A stretch of 64,000 bases of DNA from Clostridiales bacterium (lineage in GTDB: Bacteria; Bacillota; Clostridia; Oscillospirales; CAG-382): NCBI GenBank assembly GCA_003452915.1, contig DMMZ01000027.1, positions 1 to 64,000 on the forward strand, in the 5' to 3' direction. Within the stretch, counting starts at the first letter, position 1; every line of letters begins with the position of its first letter. This document shows, in pieces, positions 15,972-24,175 of the stretch. Position numbers and translations under genes: made by a program. The notes beneath the pieces are model-generated. The model was not told where the DNA came from. It ran no database searches and was given only the letters and a program-made list of their open reading frames with translations.

Positions 15972-16949
15972 CTAAAACCCACCTTTGTAATATTTGCTGA
16001 ACCTTATTGCTTTACTCGATTTTTTTACACCCGGCTCTCCCCAGAACCATTTATTATTATTTATTGTTACAAGGACAGGGTTACCAACCTTTTGTTCTAG
16101 TTTTATAACATCACCGGACTGTAAATTCATTAAATCTTTAAGCGATAGTTTTGCAGTGCCAATTATACCACAAACATCGACAAGTGAATTACTTAGCTCC
16201 TCTAACATTGCGTTTCTAACTTCATCGGTAGTAATATTATTGTTTAATTTATCTTCGTTTTTTACAACACTCATAATCATTGCTTCAACATATGTATAAG
16301 GAATACAAGCAGTTATTGTACCTTTTATAGAACCGATTGTTACACTATAAACAATTACTTCCACAACTTCTTCTATACGTATTGCTTTAATAAATCGCGT
16401 ACTGGTTTCAATATTCCTAAGCGTAACATTTGTATTGGGTAAGTTTACCAGTGCTTCTTGAATAAACATGCACATTTTTTTAAATACCCTTTCCATTAAT
16501 GCTACTTCAATCTCTGTAAATTCTCTGTTTGGTATTATTGTTGTGTCTACACTTCCGCCTAACATTCTTTCTATAAGTGTATAAGTTATTGAATTAGACA
16601 TATCAAGTAAAATCGAGCCGTTTATTGAATCAATATCAACAACTGCGGTCATAAGGACATCGGGTAGAGAATTATTGTATTCGTAATAAGGGTGTTCATC
16701 AATGGAATCTACATTTATCTCACAGTAATTTCTGAGTACCCCGGCAAAATAAGCAGCAAGATGCCTGCCAATAACATCAGTTAAACTTGACAATGCCTTG
16801 TTTTGTTCTCTTGACATCTTCTTCGGGCTTTTAAAGTCATAGTTTTTTATACTATGATCTTCCAAGTCCGATGATACTTTGTCAATCTTAACACCGGCAA
16901 GCTCATTTAACAAATCATCTATTTGGCTTTGTGATAATATTTCTGCCAT
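15972..16949 (-). CDS. fliM: flagellar motor switch protein FliM
   Basis: This 325-residue C-ring protein has an N-terminal CheY-binding helix (LSQSQIDDLLNEL, residues 5-17), a middle CheC-like domain with LGGS in place of the GGxG turn (about residue 135), and a C-terminal SpoA/FliN domain (about 245-315). It transmits the signal from phosphorylated CheY to FliG. It is followed 2 bp later by fliY. The intact CheY-binding peptide implies that a CheY exists elsewhere in the genome. Confidence 0.96.
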   Translation of the reverse strand: MAEILSQSQIDDLLNELAGVKIDKVSSDLEDHSIKNYDFKSPKKMSREQNKALSSLTDVIGRHLAAYFAGVLRNYCEINVDSIDEHPYYEYNNSLPDVLMTAVVDIDSINGSILLDMSNSITYTLIERMLGGSVDTTIIPNREFTEIEVALMERVFKKMCMFIQEALVNLPNTNVTLRNIETSTRFIKAIRIEEVVEVIVYSVTIGSIKGTITACIPYTYVEAMIMSVVKNEDKLNNNITTDEVRNAMLEELSNSLVDVCGIIGTAKLSLKDLMNLQSGDVIKLEQKVGNPVLVTINNNKWFWGEPGVKKSSKAIRFSKYYKGGF

Positions 16950-16984
16950 TTGCCGCTCAACCTCTTTTGCTCAATCTTATAAAT

Positions 16985-17230
16985 TTAATCTACTTGTGGT
17001 TTTTCCACAACCTCTGGTTTGTTCCTGTGTTTACGAATAAAAGAACAATTGGCATAAAACATCATCTTAAATTCATGTATCTTTGCTATAACTTCCGCTG
17101 CTGTCTCTTGAGCATAATGCTTTTTTCCAGTAGTCATAGTAATAAGTGTATCTGGCATCTCTTCAATAATTTCTATAAGCTCACAGTTTAAATAAAACTT
17201 TTCGTTATTAAGTTTTGTTAATTGAATCAT
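16985..17230 (-). CDS. flbD: flagellar protein FlbD/SwrD
   Basis: This 81-residue protein has the family core MIQLTKLNNEKFYLNCELIE followed by PDTLITMTTGKKHYAQE. FlbD (SwrD in Bacillus) supports motor torque, probably through the stator. It normally lies between flgE and fliL; here fliL is missing and fliM follows. The start at 17230 is chosen from homology. A longer reading frame up to 17353 runs through leader repeat D and carries the repeat-encoded sequence, so it is not counted. Confidence 0.9.
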   Translation of the reverse strand: MIQLTKLNNEKFYLNCELIEIIEEMPDTLITMTTGKKHYAQETAAEVIAKIHEFKMMFYANCSFIRKHRNKPEVVEKPQVD

Positions 17231-17237
17231 ATATATG

Positions 17238-17363
17238 ACCATTCCTTTCCTCGGCGGTTTACCGCCGAAAGCGGGAATTGTGCCGATTCGGCGATAGCCG
17301 AATTGACTTTCCAATAAAGTCAAAGGCACAAAACCGTAGTTTGAAAGATTCATCTTTCAAACT
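17238..17363 (-). repeat. structured leader repeat, copy D (upstream of flbD)
   Basis: P1 pairs TTTGAAAGAT with ATCTTTCAAA (17340-17349 with 17352-17361). P2 is closed by TTGTGCC/GGCACAA and contains TTGACTTT/AAAGTCAA and ATTCGGC-gata-GCCGAAT hairpins. P3 is lengthened to CGGCGGT-tt-ACCGCCG. It ends GAGGAAAGGAATGG before flbD. Just upstream (17367-17396) is another small CCGG-N8-CCGG hairpin followed by GGAAAG, which looks like a worn P3 and ribosome-binding site, as if two elements were nested. Confidence 0.85.
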
Positions 17364-17426
17364 TTACCATTTCTTTCCCCGGAATTTATACCGGAAGCAG
17401 TCTAATAATTTTTATATTGTTTTTAT

Positions 17427-18245
17427 TTATCTTTTAAGATTAACAAGCTCTTCGAGAACCTGATCAGAGGTTGTTATAACTCTTGAGTTTGCCTGAAAGC
17501 CTCTCTGTGCAACTATCATATCAGTGAATTCTTTTGTCAGGTCGACGTTAGACATTTCAAGACCACCGGAAACCAATGATCCCGCTATACTGCTGCCGGG
17601 AGGTGTGAAAACAGGTGTGCCAGAACTGTTTGTCTGCGTATAACTTACATTTCCTTCTTGAGTTAACGCGTCCGGATTTGAGAAGGTTGCAAGCATAACT
17701 TGCCCAAGATTATCTATCTGTAATGTCATCGAATTTGTACCTGTTATTCTGCCGTCACCTGAAATGGATATTCCTGTATATAGATCAAAACCAGGAATTG
17801 TTATTCTATCAAGGCCCCATCCCATTGATGAATACCCGATTACAAAATTACCGTTGGAATCAATAAGAGTTCCATCCGAATTAAATTTAAAACTTCCTAC
17901 TCTGGTATATAACTGTTGTCCTGTGGTATCCTGAACAGTAAAATAACCTTCACCCGATATATACATATCCAATGTACTTGAGGTTTGCTGGTAACCGCTT
18001 CTTGTAGTAATTACGTCGATTGATGCAACTGATGCACCATAACCAATCTGCATTGCTGCTGAGCCGCCCGATGTTGCTGTGGGTGCGCTTTCTGCTGAAA
18101 GTGTCTGGTAATATAAATCCTTGAATAGAACTCTGCTGGACTTGAATCCTACGGTATTTACGTTTGCTATATTATTACCGATTACGTCAAGCATGGTCTG
18201 GTGACCTCTTAAACCTGTTACTGCCGAATACATTGATTTTATCAT
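17427..18245 (-). CDS. flgE: flagellar hook protein FlgE
   Basis: This 272-residue hook protein has the N-terminal motif GLRGHQTMLDVIGNNIANVN and TVGFKSSRVLFKDLYYQTLS, then a MQIGYGASVASIDVI segment. The C-terminal GLEMSNVDLTKEFTDMIVAQ and RGFQ motif completes the family pattern. These features and the position after flgD favour FlgE over FlgG, although it is short for a hook protein (usually 350 or more), so the surface domains are reduced. The start at 18245 has GGAGG 9 nt upstream; the longer frame to 18296 lacks a site. The product is exported and polymerises on the rod. Confidence 0.9.
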   Translation of the reverse strand: MIKSMYSAVTGLRGHQTMLDVIGNNIANVNTVGFKSSRVLFKDLYYQTLSAESAPTATSGGSAAMQIGYGASVASIDVITTRSGYQQTSSTLDMYISGEGYFTVQDTTGQQLYTRVGSFKFNSDGTLIDSNGNFVIGYSSMGWGLDRITIPGFDLYTGISISGDGRITGTNSMTLQIDNLGQVMLATFSNPDALTQEGNVSYTQTNSSGTPVFTPPGSSIAGSLVSGGLEMSNVDLTKEFTDMIVAQRGFQANSRVITTSDQVLEELVNLKR

Positions 18246-18326
18246 TAATATTGACCTCCGTTTATTTTTTATTTCCGCTTTAGGCTTCTCTGTCATTCAA
18301 AGCCTGATAGCCCCCGTTAGGTCCGG

Positions 18327-18722
18327 CTATATAATTACGGCGCCGTCTAAATTTGTAAAAACCTTTTGTTCACTTATGTCATTACTGTCTAAGACAGTTA
18401 TAACTACATTTGAAGGAACATTTACGATGAACGCTTTGTTGCTCATTAAAATTAATGAATCTTTAATCCCTTTGATATCCGCTGTTTCTATTGCCATGTT
18501 AAGTTTTTGAATTTCTTCTTCATTTAACTCAATATCTCGTTCATACATTCGTGTTACCGCATGCTTTGAAAATGTTATGCTATTTGTTTTTTGTGCTTTG
18601 CTCAATATTTGATCAAAAGATTCTGTCGGAGAGTTTTGTTTTGGATCGATTTTTACATTGTTATTAAGTTGTGTGGCTTCAATTCTGGCTTTGTATTGCA
18701 GAAAAGTGTCGTCTATTTTCAT
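18327..18722 (-). CDS. TIGR02530-type flagellar operon protein
   Basis: This 131-residue protein contains the signature TFSKHAVTRMYERDIELNEE and a later GIKDSLILMSNKAFIVNVPS with VITVLDSNDI. This pattern marks the small protein found between flgD and flgE in many Firmicutes (TIGR02530, recalled from memory). Its role is not settled; its fixed place suggests a hook-cap or hook-assembly helper. No membrane segment or signal peptide is visible. Confidence 0.8.
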   Translation of the reverse strand: MKIDDTFLQYKARIEATQLNNNVKIDPKQNSPTESFDQILSKAQKTNSITFSKHAVTRMYERDIELNEEEIQKLNMAIETADIKGIKDSLILMSNKAFIVNVPSNVVITVLDSNDISEQKVFTNLDGAVII

Positions 18723-18744
18723 TATTCTTTTATTTTCACCTGCC

Positions 18745-19155
18745 TTAACCGCTTATATCAATTATGTCTGATAGCTGATAAAACCCGCCTTTTACGTAGA
18801 TATATGGCACACCATCACTATAGCTAACCTGTTCAACATCACCTACAACAGTTTGTTCAATTCCCGATTCGTTAGTTTGAACTACACTAACTGATTTACC
18901 TATCAAAGATACTGCCATATTGGATTTAATTGTGTTGTTAAGTTCGCTTATCTGCGACAAGGAAGAAAACTGGGCCATCTGTGCGATGAACTGTGTATTA
19001 TCTACCGTATCAAACATACTTTGATTTTCAAGCTGAGCTGCCATTAATTTAAAAAAGTCATTTATTCCTAGATTGGAAGCGTCTGTTTTTTTTGCTGTTG
19101 AACTTGATACATAAGCGTTATTTGCCATTAATGCGTTAATTCCGTTTACAATCAT
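18745..19155 (-). CDS. flgD: flagellar hook cap protein FlgD
   Basis: This 136-residue protein keeps the FlgD N-terminal core: NDFFKLMAAQLENQSMFDTV (about 33-52) then DNTQFIAQMAQFSSLSQI. It ends in a short SH3-like piece (about 75-136). FlgD is the scaffold that caps the growing hook. Its length is close to that of short Firmicute FlgD proteins lacking the FNIII/FlgD-Ig domains. It lies between fliK and the TIGR02530 gene. Confidence 0.93.
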   Translation of the reverse strand: MIVNGINALMANNAYVSSSTAKKTDASNLGINDFFKLMAAQLENQSMFDTVDNTQFIAQMAQFSSLSQISELNNTIKSNMAVSLIGKSVSVVQTNESGIEQTVVGDVEQVSYSDGVPYIYVKGGFYQLSDIIDISG

Positions 19156-19183
19156 TTAAAAGCTCCATTCCTTCCGATAAGAC

Positions 19184-20632
19184 CTAAATACTGTAATCTA
19201 AAATCCCTGCTCTGATTTTTGCGATTGTTATTGTCTTATCATTTTTTAATACGTTTGAATTGTTAAACATTGATTCGTTATCATGTGAATAAGTTTTCTG
19301 ATTGTTTTCTCTTCCGCCACTGTGCTGACCTCCAGAAAGCGTTGTGCCAATACGGTTTGTTTCCTGCTCAACAGATATGTTAGAGAGCTGGTATGTTTTC
19401 GTATTGTTGTTTATTGATAATTCCAATTTCAAAGCTTCGATTCCCTCAGAAATAAGTTCTTTTGTAGATGGAAGCTCGGTTTTTATTGTTATATCAAACT
19501 TACCCGAAACATGCTTTAAATCTACAGTAACTTCACCTAATCCCTCAGGCTTCAACTTAATTTTAAATGTAGAATCTTTACCTTTAATAATCTCGGTTTT
19601 TATAGCATTTGTAAGTTGTGTAGCTACCTCTCGTGGTTTAACTTCAATGTTGCCTACCACTTCTGTTTTTTCGGGTGTTATTTTTGAAAAATTAAGTGCT
19701 TTTTCCTGCAAAGGCAATGTATTTTCTTGTTCTGTAACTTTTGTGGTCTGGATTTCTTTTTTTTCTAATGTTTCTTTTGAATAGGTATTCTTTTTTGTAG
19801 GCTCATAACTTTTCGTAATGTCTGAGTCGTTAAGTTCAATTTCTACTTTTTTGGAATAATTAACAGCAATTTTATTTGAGTTGTTATCAAATATTTGTTC
19901 ATTTTCAACCTTTAAATTCTTTTCAACAACTTTTTTAAGCTGCACCTCCGCTATTGCTGGAATTTTCTGATCGGTTTCCAAGGTAGTTTCAGATGTTTTT
20001 GCCTGACCGGATGTTTGCTTTGCTGTATAAAAATTCTTTATTATCCTTGTTTCGATTTCACCTATTTCTGTCATTGGAATTGTCGCGCTTGGACTTGATA
20101 CGCTTGAACCTGTTGCACTTGTACTTGTTATGCATTGATTTGTTGTCCTTGATTTTATTTCGCTAGGACTTGTTACATTTGATATCACTGATGTTTGCTC
20201 TGATGTTTTTACAGTTATGTCAGTAATAGAAGCAATATTATTTCTAAAGTTTTTACTTTCTTTTTTTGAGGTAATTGGTATCGAATCTTGAATTTTTACG
20301 AGGTTAACTTTTTCACTTTCGATATTTTTATCTGTAACCATCTCATCTGGGATAATGTTTTTGACTGGTATTAATCCTAAAAGCCCATAATCAAGGTTTT
20401 TTGCATCATCTTTGATATTATAAAAGATGCTATCTTCGGTGTTTTTTACTTGTTCGGAAGTGTTTACTGCGTCGTCAAATGTTATTTCCTCAGATTCGAC
20501 CGTTAAAGCACCTAACAAAATGTTACAAAATTCCATTAACAAGTCGACGTTCTCGGTGGTTGGTTTAGATGTACAACATCCTCCGTTTGCTCCAATGTTT
20601 AGAATGGAGTTGTTTACTGCTGCTGCATTAAT
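19184..20632 (-). CDS. fliK: flagellar hook-length control protein FliK, apparent ATT start
   Basis: FliK measures hook length and triggers the FlhB switch. The C-terminal FliK domain is clear (about 370-440 of this model): LKPEGLGEVTVDLKHVSGKF and later lower-complexity residues. The centre is Ser/Thr/Glu-rich. An AGGAGGTG at 20641-20648 has no in-frame ATG after it. The correctly spaced codon is ATT at 20630-20632, giving an N-terminus (NAAAVNNSILNIG...) that runs in frame into MEFCNILLGAL, the expected FliK N-terminal segment. Alternatives are TTG at 20542 or ATG at 20536, which lack ribosome-binding sites. Model length is 482 residues; the start is uncertain. Confidence 0.82.
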   Translation of the reverse strand: MNAAAVNNSILNIGANGGCCTSKPTTENVDLLMEFCNILLGALTVESEEITFDDAVNTSEQVKNTEDSIFYNIKDDAKNLDYGLLGLIPVKNIIPDEMVTDKNIESEKVNLVKIQDSIPITSKKESKNFRNNIASITDITVKTSEQTSVISNVTSPSEIKSRTTNQCITSTSATGSSVSSPSATIPMTEIGEIETRIIKNFYTAKQTSGQAKTSETTLETDQKIPAIAEVQLKKVVEKNLKVENEQIFDNNSNKIAVNYSKKVEIELNDSDITKSYEPTKKNTYSKETLEKKEIQTTKVTEQENTLPLQEKALNFSKITPEKTEVVGNIEVKPREVATQLTNAIKTEIIKGKDSTFKIKLKPEGLGEVTVDLKHVSGKFDITIKTELPSTKELISEGIEALKLELSINNNTKTYQLSNISVEQETNRIGTTLSGGQHSGGRENNQKTYSHDNESMFNNSNVLKNDKTITIAKIRAGILDYSI

Positions 20633-20665
20633 TATAAAATCACCTCCTCATTGCTATATTTTTAT

Positions 20666-21112
20666 TTAAATATTTATTATAGAGCTTGAGAAAGAAATTA
20701 ACTCATCAATAAAAAGCTCCTCGTTCTTTCTTTCTGCAGCTTTATACTTTTCCAATTTACTGTCTTTGAGCTTCTCGACAGTTACCTTTTCTTTAGATAT
20801 TTCAATTAATCTTTCAATCTGTTTATCTATTTGCATCTGTTTATCTGTCATTTTCTTGTGTAATAGTTTAATTTGTTTCTCCAAATCTTTAATATATCTG
20901 AGTATAAAGGTTATGGCTGTTATGTTAATACCTTCTCGGCTGCTTTTTAAGTATTTTTGTATATAAAGTTCATGTGTCTTTTTTAAATTTTCCAGCTGAT
21001 TTTCAAGCTGGATATATTCCGACCGTAGAATTGCAAGAATATCTTTTTCTTTTTTTTGCATATGTATATTATATTCAAGCACCTTTTGGAGTGGAAAGTT
21101 GAACTTTTTCAT
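20666..21112 (-). CDS. fliJ: flagellar export protein FliJ
   Basis: This 148-residue, charged, fully helical protein is predicted to form an antiparallel coiled coil, as FliJ does. It starts MKKFNFPLQKVLEYN, a typical FliJ beginning. FliJ is the central stalk of the FliI ATPase ring and recycles chaperones. It lies between fliI and fliK in the usual order. Confidence 0.9.
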   Translation of the reverse strand: MKKFNFPLQKVLEYNIHMQKKEKDILAILRSEYIQLENQLENLKKTHELYIQKYLKSSREGINITAITFILRYIKDLEKQIKLLHKKMTDKQMQIDKQIERLIEISKEKVTVEKLKDSKLEKYKAAERKNEELFIDELISFSSSIINI

Positions 21113-21127
21113 TGAGTAAACTCCGAA

Positions 21128-22435
21128 TTATTTATTTATAATCAGTTCATTCATTAATTGCATAGTTTGTTTAAAATTAAACTTCTCATCAATACCTTGT
21201 TTTAGAAAAGCATTAATTCGGTCGATATTCTTTATTGCGTGATCTATGTTTGGGTTTGAACCGCTTTTATAAGCTCCGATACTGATTAAATCGTAATTTT
21301 CATAATATGCGGAAAGGATTGCTCTGATTTCCGATGAAGTTTGCATATGCTCAGGTTCCGCAATTTCGGTCATAATACGACTTATACTCGCCAATACATC
21401 AATTGCGGGATAATGATTACGCATTGCAACCGCTCTTGATAAAACGATATGCCCGTCGATAATACCTCTTACCGTATCCGAAATCGGCTCGTTTACATCA
21501 TCTCCCTCGACAAGCACCGTGTAAATGCCAGTTATAGACCCTTTTTCGAATTTTCCTGTTCGTTCAAGTAACTTTGGCATAAGTGCATATAGGGAAGGAG
21601 TGTAACCTCTCGCAACTGGTGGTTCACCTGTAGCTAATCCTATTTCTCGCTGAGCCATTGCAAATCGGGTTAATGAATCCATCATTAAAAGTACATCCTT
21701 GCCTTGGTCTTTGAAATATTCTGCAATGGCTGTTGCTGTAAGTGCACATTTTAATCTCATCATAGCAGGTTGGTCTGAAGTAGCAACAACACAGACTGTT
21801 TTCGCCATTCCTGCTGCTTTTAAGTCTTTTTCAATAAAACCTCTGACTTCTCTTCCTCTTTCGCCAACCAGTGCAATCACGTTGACATCAGCTTCTATAT
21901 TTCTGGCAATCATACCCATCAGTGTACTTTTTCCTACACCGCTTCCTGAGAAGATGCCCATTCTTTGTCCTTTGCCACAAGTTAAGAGAGAATCTATTGC
22001 CTTTACACCCATTGTAATCTGCTCGTCTATTTGTGGTCTTAAAAATGGATTTGACGGTGTGTTTTGCACCGGATAATTTTTCTCGGTCTTTATTTCACCT
22101 TTACCATCAATCGGGTTACCAAAGCCATCGATTACTCTGCCAATAAGATGATCTCCTACCGGAATCTTCAGAAAATCGCCTGTAGATTCTACAATACTGC
22201 CTTTTGTAATTCCGTTTAAATCTTCATACGGCATTAGAAGAACTTTATTTTCTCTAAAACCTACAACCTCTGCACGTATATTAGCAGTGTTTTTTGAATT
22301 ATAAATCTTACAGACTGTGCCTATATCGGTCGAAGGTCCTGTACTCTCGATAACCATTCCGACAATTTTATCTATTTTTCCCTTTATTACGACAGGATCG
22401 GTATTATCTATTATCTGATATAGGTCTTTAATCAT
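21128..22435 (-). CDS. fliI: flagellum-specific ATPase FliI
   Basis: This 435-residue F1-beta-like ATPase energises type III export. The Walker A motif GSGVGKST lies near residue 166, Walker B VLLMMDSLTRFA near 247, and the family segments GERGREVRGF and ATGEPPVARGYTPS are present. It forms a hexamer with FliJ in the centre and FliH as the stator. It lies 41 bp after fliH. Length is normal. Confidence 0.97.
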   Translation of the reverse strand: MIKDLYQIIDNTDPVVIKGKIDKIVGMVIESTGPSTDIGTVCKIYNSKNTANIRAEVVGFRENKVLLMPYEDLNGITKGSIVESTGDFLKIPVGDHLIGRVIDGFGNPIDGKGEIKTEKNYPVQNTPSNPFLRPQIDEQITMGVKAIDSLLTCGKGQRMGIFSGSGVGKSTLMGMIARNIEADVNVIALVGERGREVRGFIEKDLKAAGMAKTVCVVATSDQPAMMRLKCALTATAIAEYFKDQGKDVLLMMDSLTRFAMAQREIGLATGEPPVARGYTPSLYALMPKLLERTGKFEKGSITGIYTVLVEGDDVNEPISDTVRGIIDGHIVLSRAVAMRNHYPAIDVLASISRIMTEIAEPEHMQTSSEIRAILSAYYENYDLISIGAYKSGSNPNIDHAIKNIDRINAFLKQGIDEKFNFKQTMQLMNELIINK

Positions 22436-22476
22436 TTAAAGTATCTTAACCTCCAAATAGCAACCACCGTTTATTT

Positions 22477-23169
22477 TTAGGTATTAACAACTGATTTATA
22501 TAGTGTTTCAAGCTGTGTATTTACACTTGCATCTGCAATTTTCTCTGTTGTTTCTACAATGCAGGTACCTCTGGGAGCGTTTTCCAATACTTCAATCTCA
22601 AGTCTTTCCGCACCGCCGACCATGTTTAACAAATATTTGCTATTTGAGGTAATAACCTCAACATCATATTCAGCTATACTTACTTTAAGCCATTTTTGAG
22701 CAACTAAATCCTTTACTGCTTTTTGAAAAAACTGCAAAATTATAGAATCATTTGCTTCTACCTTTTGACTGATAATTTTCTCAGCAACCTTAAAAGCAAG
22801 ATCGATAGCATTTTGCTTGTTGTCTTCAATAAGCTTGCTTTTTTGTTCGTCAAGCTTTTTTAATATTTGCTTTATCTCATTTAATGTATTTTGATTTTTT
22901 CTTTCAATCTCATCCATGGCTATTTCTATACCTGCTTCGTAGCCTGCTGCTTTGGCTTCCTCATAAACGCGTTCCGCATTTAATTGGGCATTGTCTTTTA
23001 TTTTTATAGAATATTTGTTTGCTTCGTCAATTATTTTTTTAGCCTCTTCTTTTGCACGAATAGGATCGCTTAAGATTCTCGTAGATTTATTTGAATCCGG
23101 ATTAAGATTATTAAACAAAATCTGACTGGATTCGACATTTATATTTTCATATTTTAATAGATTAGACAA
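22477..23169 (-). CDS. fliH: flagellar assembly protein FliH
   Basis: This 230-residue protein has a long charged helical N-terminal half (about 40-130, coiled coil) and a C-terminal FliH/HrpE domain (about 125-225, AFKVAEKIISQKVEAND and onward). FliH tethers and regulates FliI, analogous to the b/delta stator of ATP synthase. It overlaps the end of fliG by eight bases, so the two are coupled. Confidence 0.91.
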   Translation of the reverse strand: MSNLLKYENINVESSQILFNNLNPDSNKSTRILSDPIRAKEEAKKIIDEANKYSIKIKDNAQLNAERVYEEAKAAGYEAGIEIAMDEIERKNQNTLNEIKQILKKLDEQKSKLIEDNKQNAIDLAFKVAEKIISQKVEANDSIILQFFQKAVKDLVAQKWLKVSIAEYDVEVITSNSKYLLNMVGGAERLEIEVLENAPRGTCIVETTEKIADASVNTQLETLYKSVVNT

Positions 23170-24175
23170 TTATCTCATCCTTTCGTCCTCTTGAAATATA
23201 AATGTCACCCGATTCTTCGAGAGTTCTGACAAGTGTAACAAGCTTCTGTTGTTTTTCCTCTACATCTGAAAGTCTTACACCGCGTAAATATTTTGATTCT
23301 TCTTCCATTGTTTCTTTCATACGCAACGACATATTTTCATAGAACTTGTCAACAACATCTTTATTGAGGCCTTTTAATGCAATAAGAAGATCGCTTGTAT
23401 TAACATCCTGAAGGAATCTTTGAATATAAATTGATTCGAGCATTGCAATATCTTCAAATACAAACATACTATTACGAATTTGCTCACTGAGTTTTGGATC
23501 TTTCTTCGATAGCTCTTCCATAATATATTTTTCTGTTCCTCTATCGACTGAGTTTAGCACCTCGGCTATGTATTTTGTTCCTCCTATTTCGGTAAAACCC
23601 ATAGTATCACTCATTGCCATTTTTCTTTCAATAAGTTTTTCTATATCTTTTACCACTTCGGGTGAAGTACTATCCATCAAGGCAATTCGTTCAACAACAT
23701 CAATTTGGATTTCACGAGGCAACTCGCTGAGAATTGCAGAGGATTGCTCGGTAGAACAATAAGATAATATTAATGCAATTGTTTGCGGATGTTCGTTTTG
23801 TATAAGAATAAGCAGCTGCTTTGGATCAGCCTTATATATAAAATCAAAAGCTTTAACTTGAAGTGATTTGGTGATTTTATCAATCAAATCTGATGCTATA
23901 GAAGATCCCTTAGACTTTTCAAGTACAGCTCTTGCATATTCAATCCCACCTTCGGTCATATATGACTGGGCTTGGCATAATCCGTAAAATTCATCCATTG
24001 TTGATTCTACGATATCCGATGAAAGAGCTTGCATTGTAGCTATTTCAATTGTTAGCATTTCAATTTCTTCTTCATGAAGATGCTTGAAAACCTGAGATGC
24101 GTTTTCTATACCTAGAGAAAGTACAACAGTTGCTGCTTTTTTTAAGGATTCTGATCTTCTGTTTCTTAAGTTCAA
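23162..24175 (-). CDS. fliG: flagellar motor switch protein FliG
   Basis: This 337-residue rotor protein has N-terminal, middle and C-terminal domains, with the conserved EHPQ surface (LIQNEHPQTIALIL, about residue 125) that contacts FliM. Charged residues in the C-terminal helix (near 280-305, LRMKETMEEESKYLRG) interact with the MotA loop to generate torque. The overlap with fliF is four bases (ATGA type). Length is normal. Confidence 0.97.
   Translation of the reverse strand: MNLRNRRSESLKKAATVVLSLGIENASQVFKHLHEEEIEMLTIEIATMQALSSDIVESTMDEFYGLCQAQSYMTEGGIEYARAVLEKSKGSSIASDLIDKITKSLQVKAFDFIYKADPKQLLILIQNEHPQTIALILSYCSTEQSSAILSELPREIQIDVVERIALMDSTSPEVVKDIEKLIERKMAMSDTMGFTEIGGTKYIAEVLNSVDRGTEKYIMEELSKKDPKLSEQIRNSMFVFEDIAMLESIYIQRFLQDVNTSDLLIALKGLNKDVVDKFYENMSLRMKETMEEESKYLRGVRLSDVEEKQQKLVTLVRTLEESGDIYISRGRKDEIIV

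Noticed and set aside
17231..17353. N-terminal extension of flbD
   Set aside because: It translates leader repeat D and is absent from FlbD homologues, which begin at MIQLTKLN.
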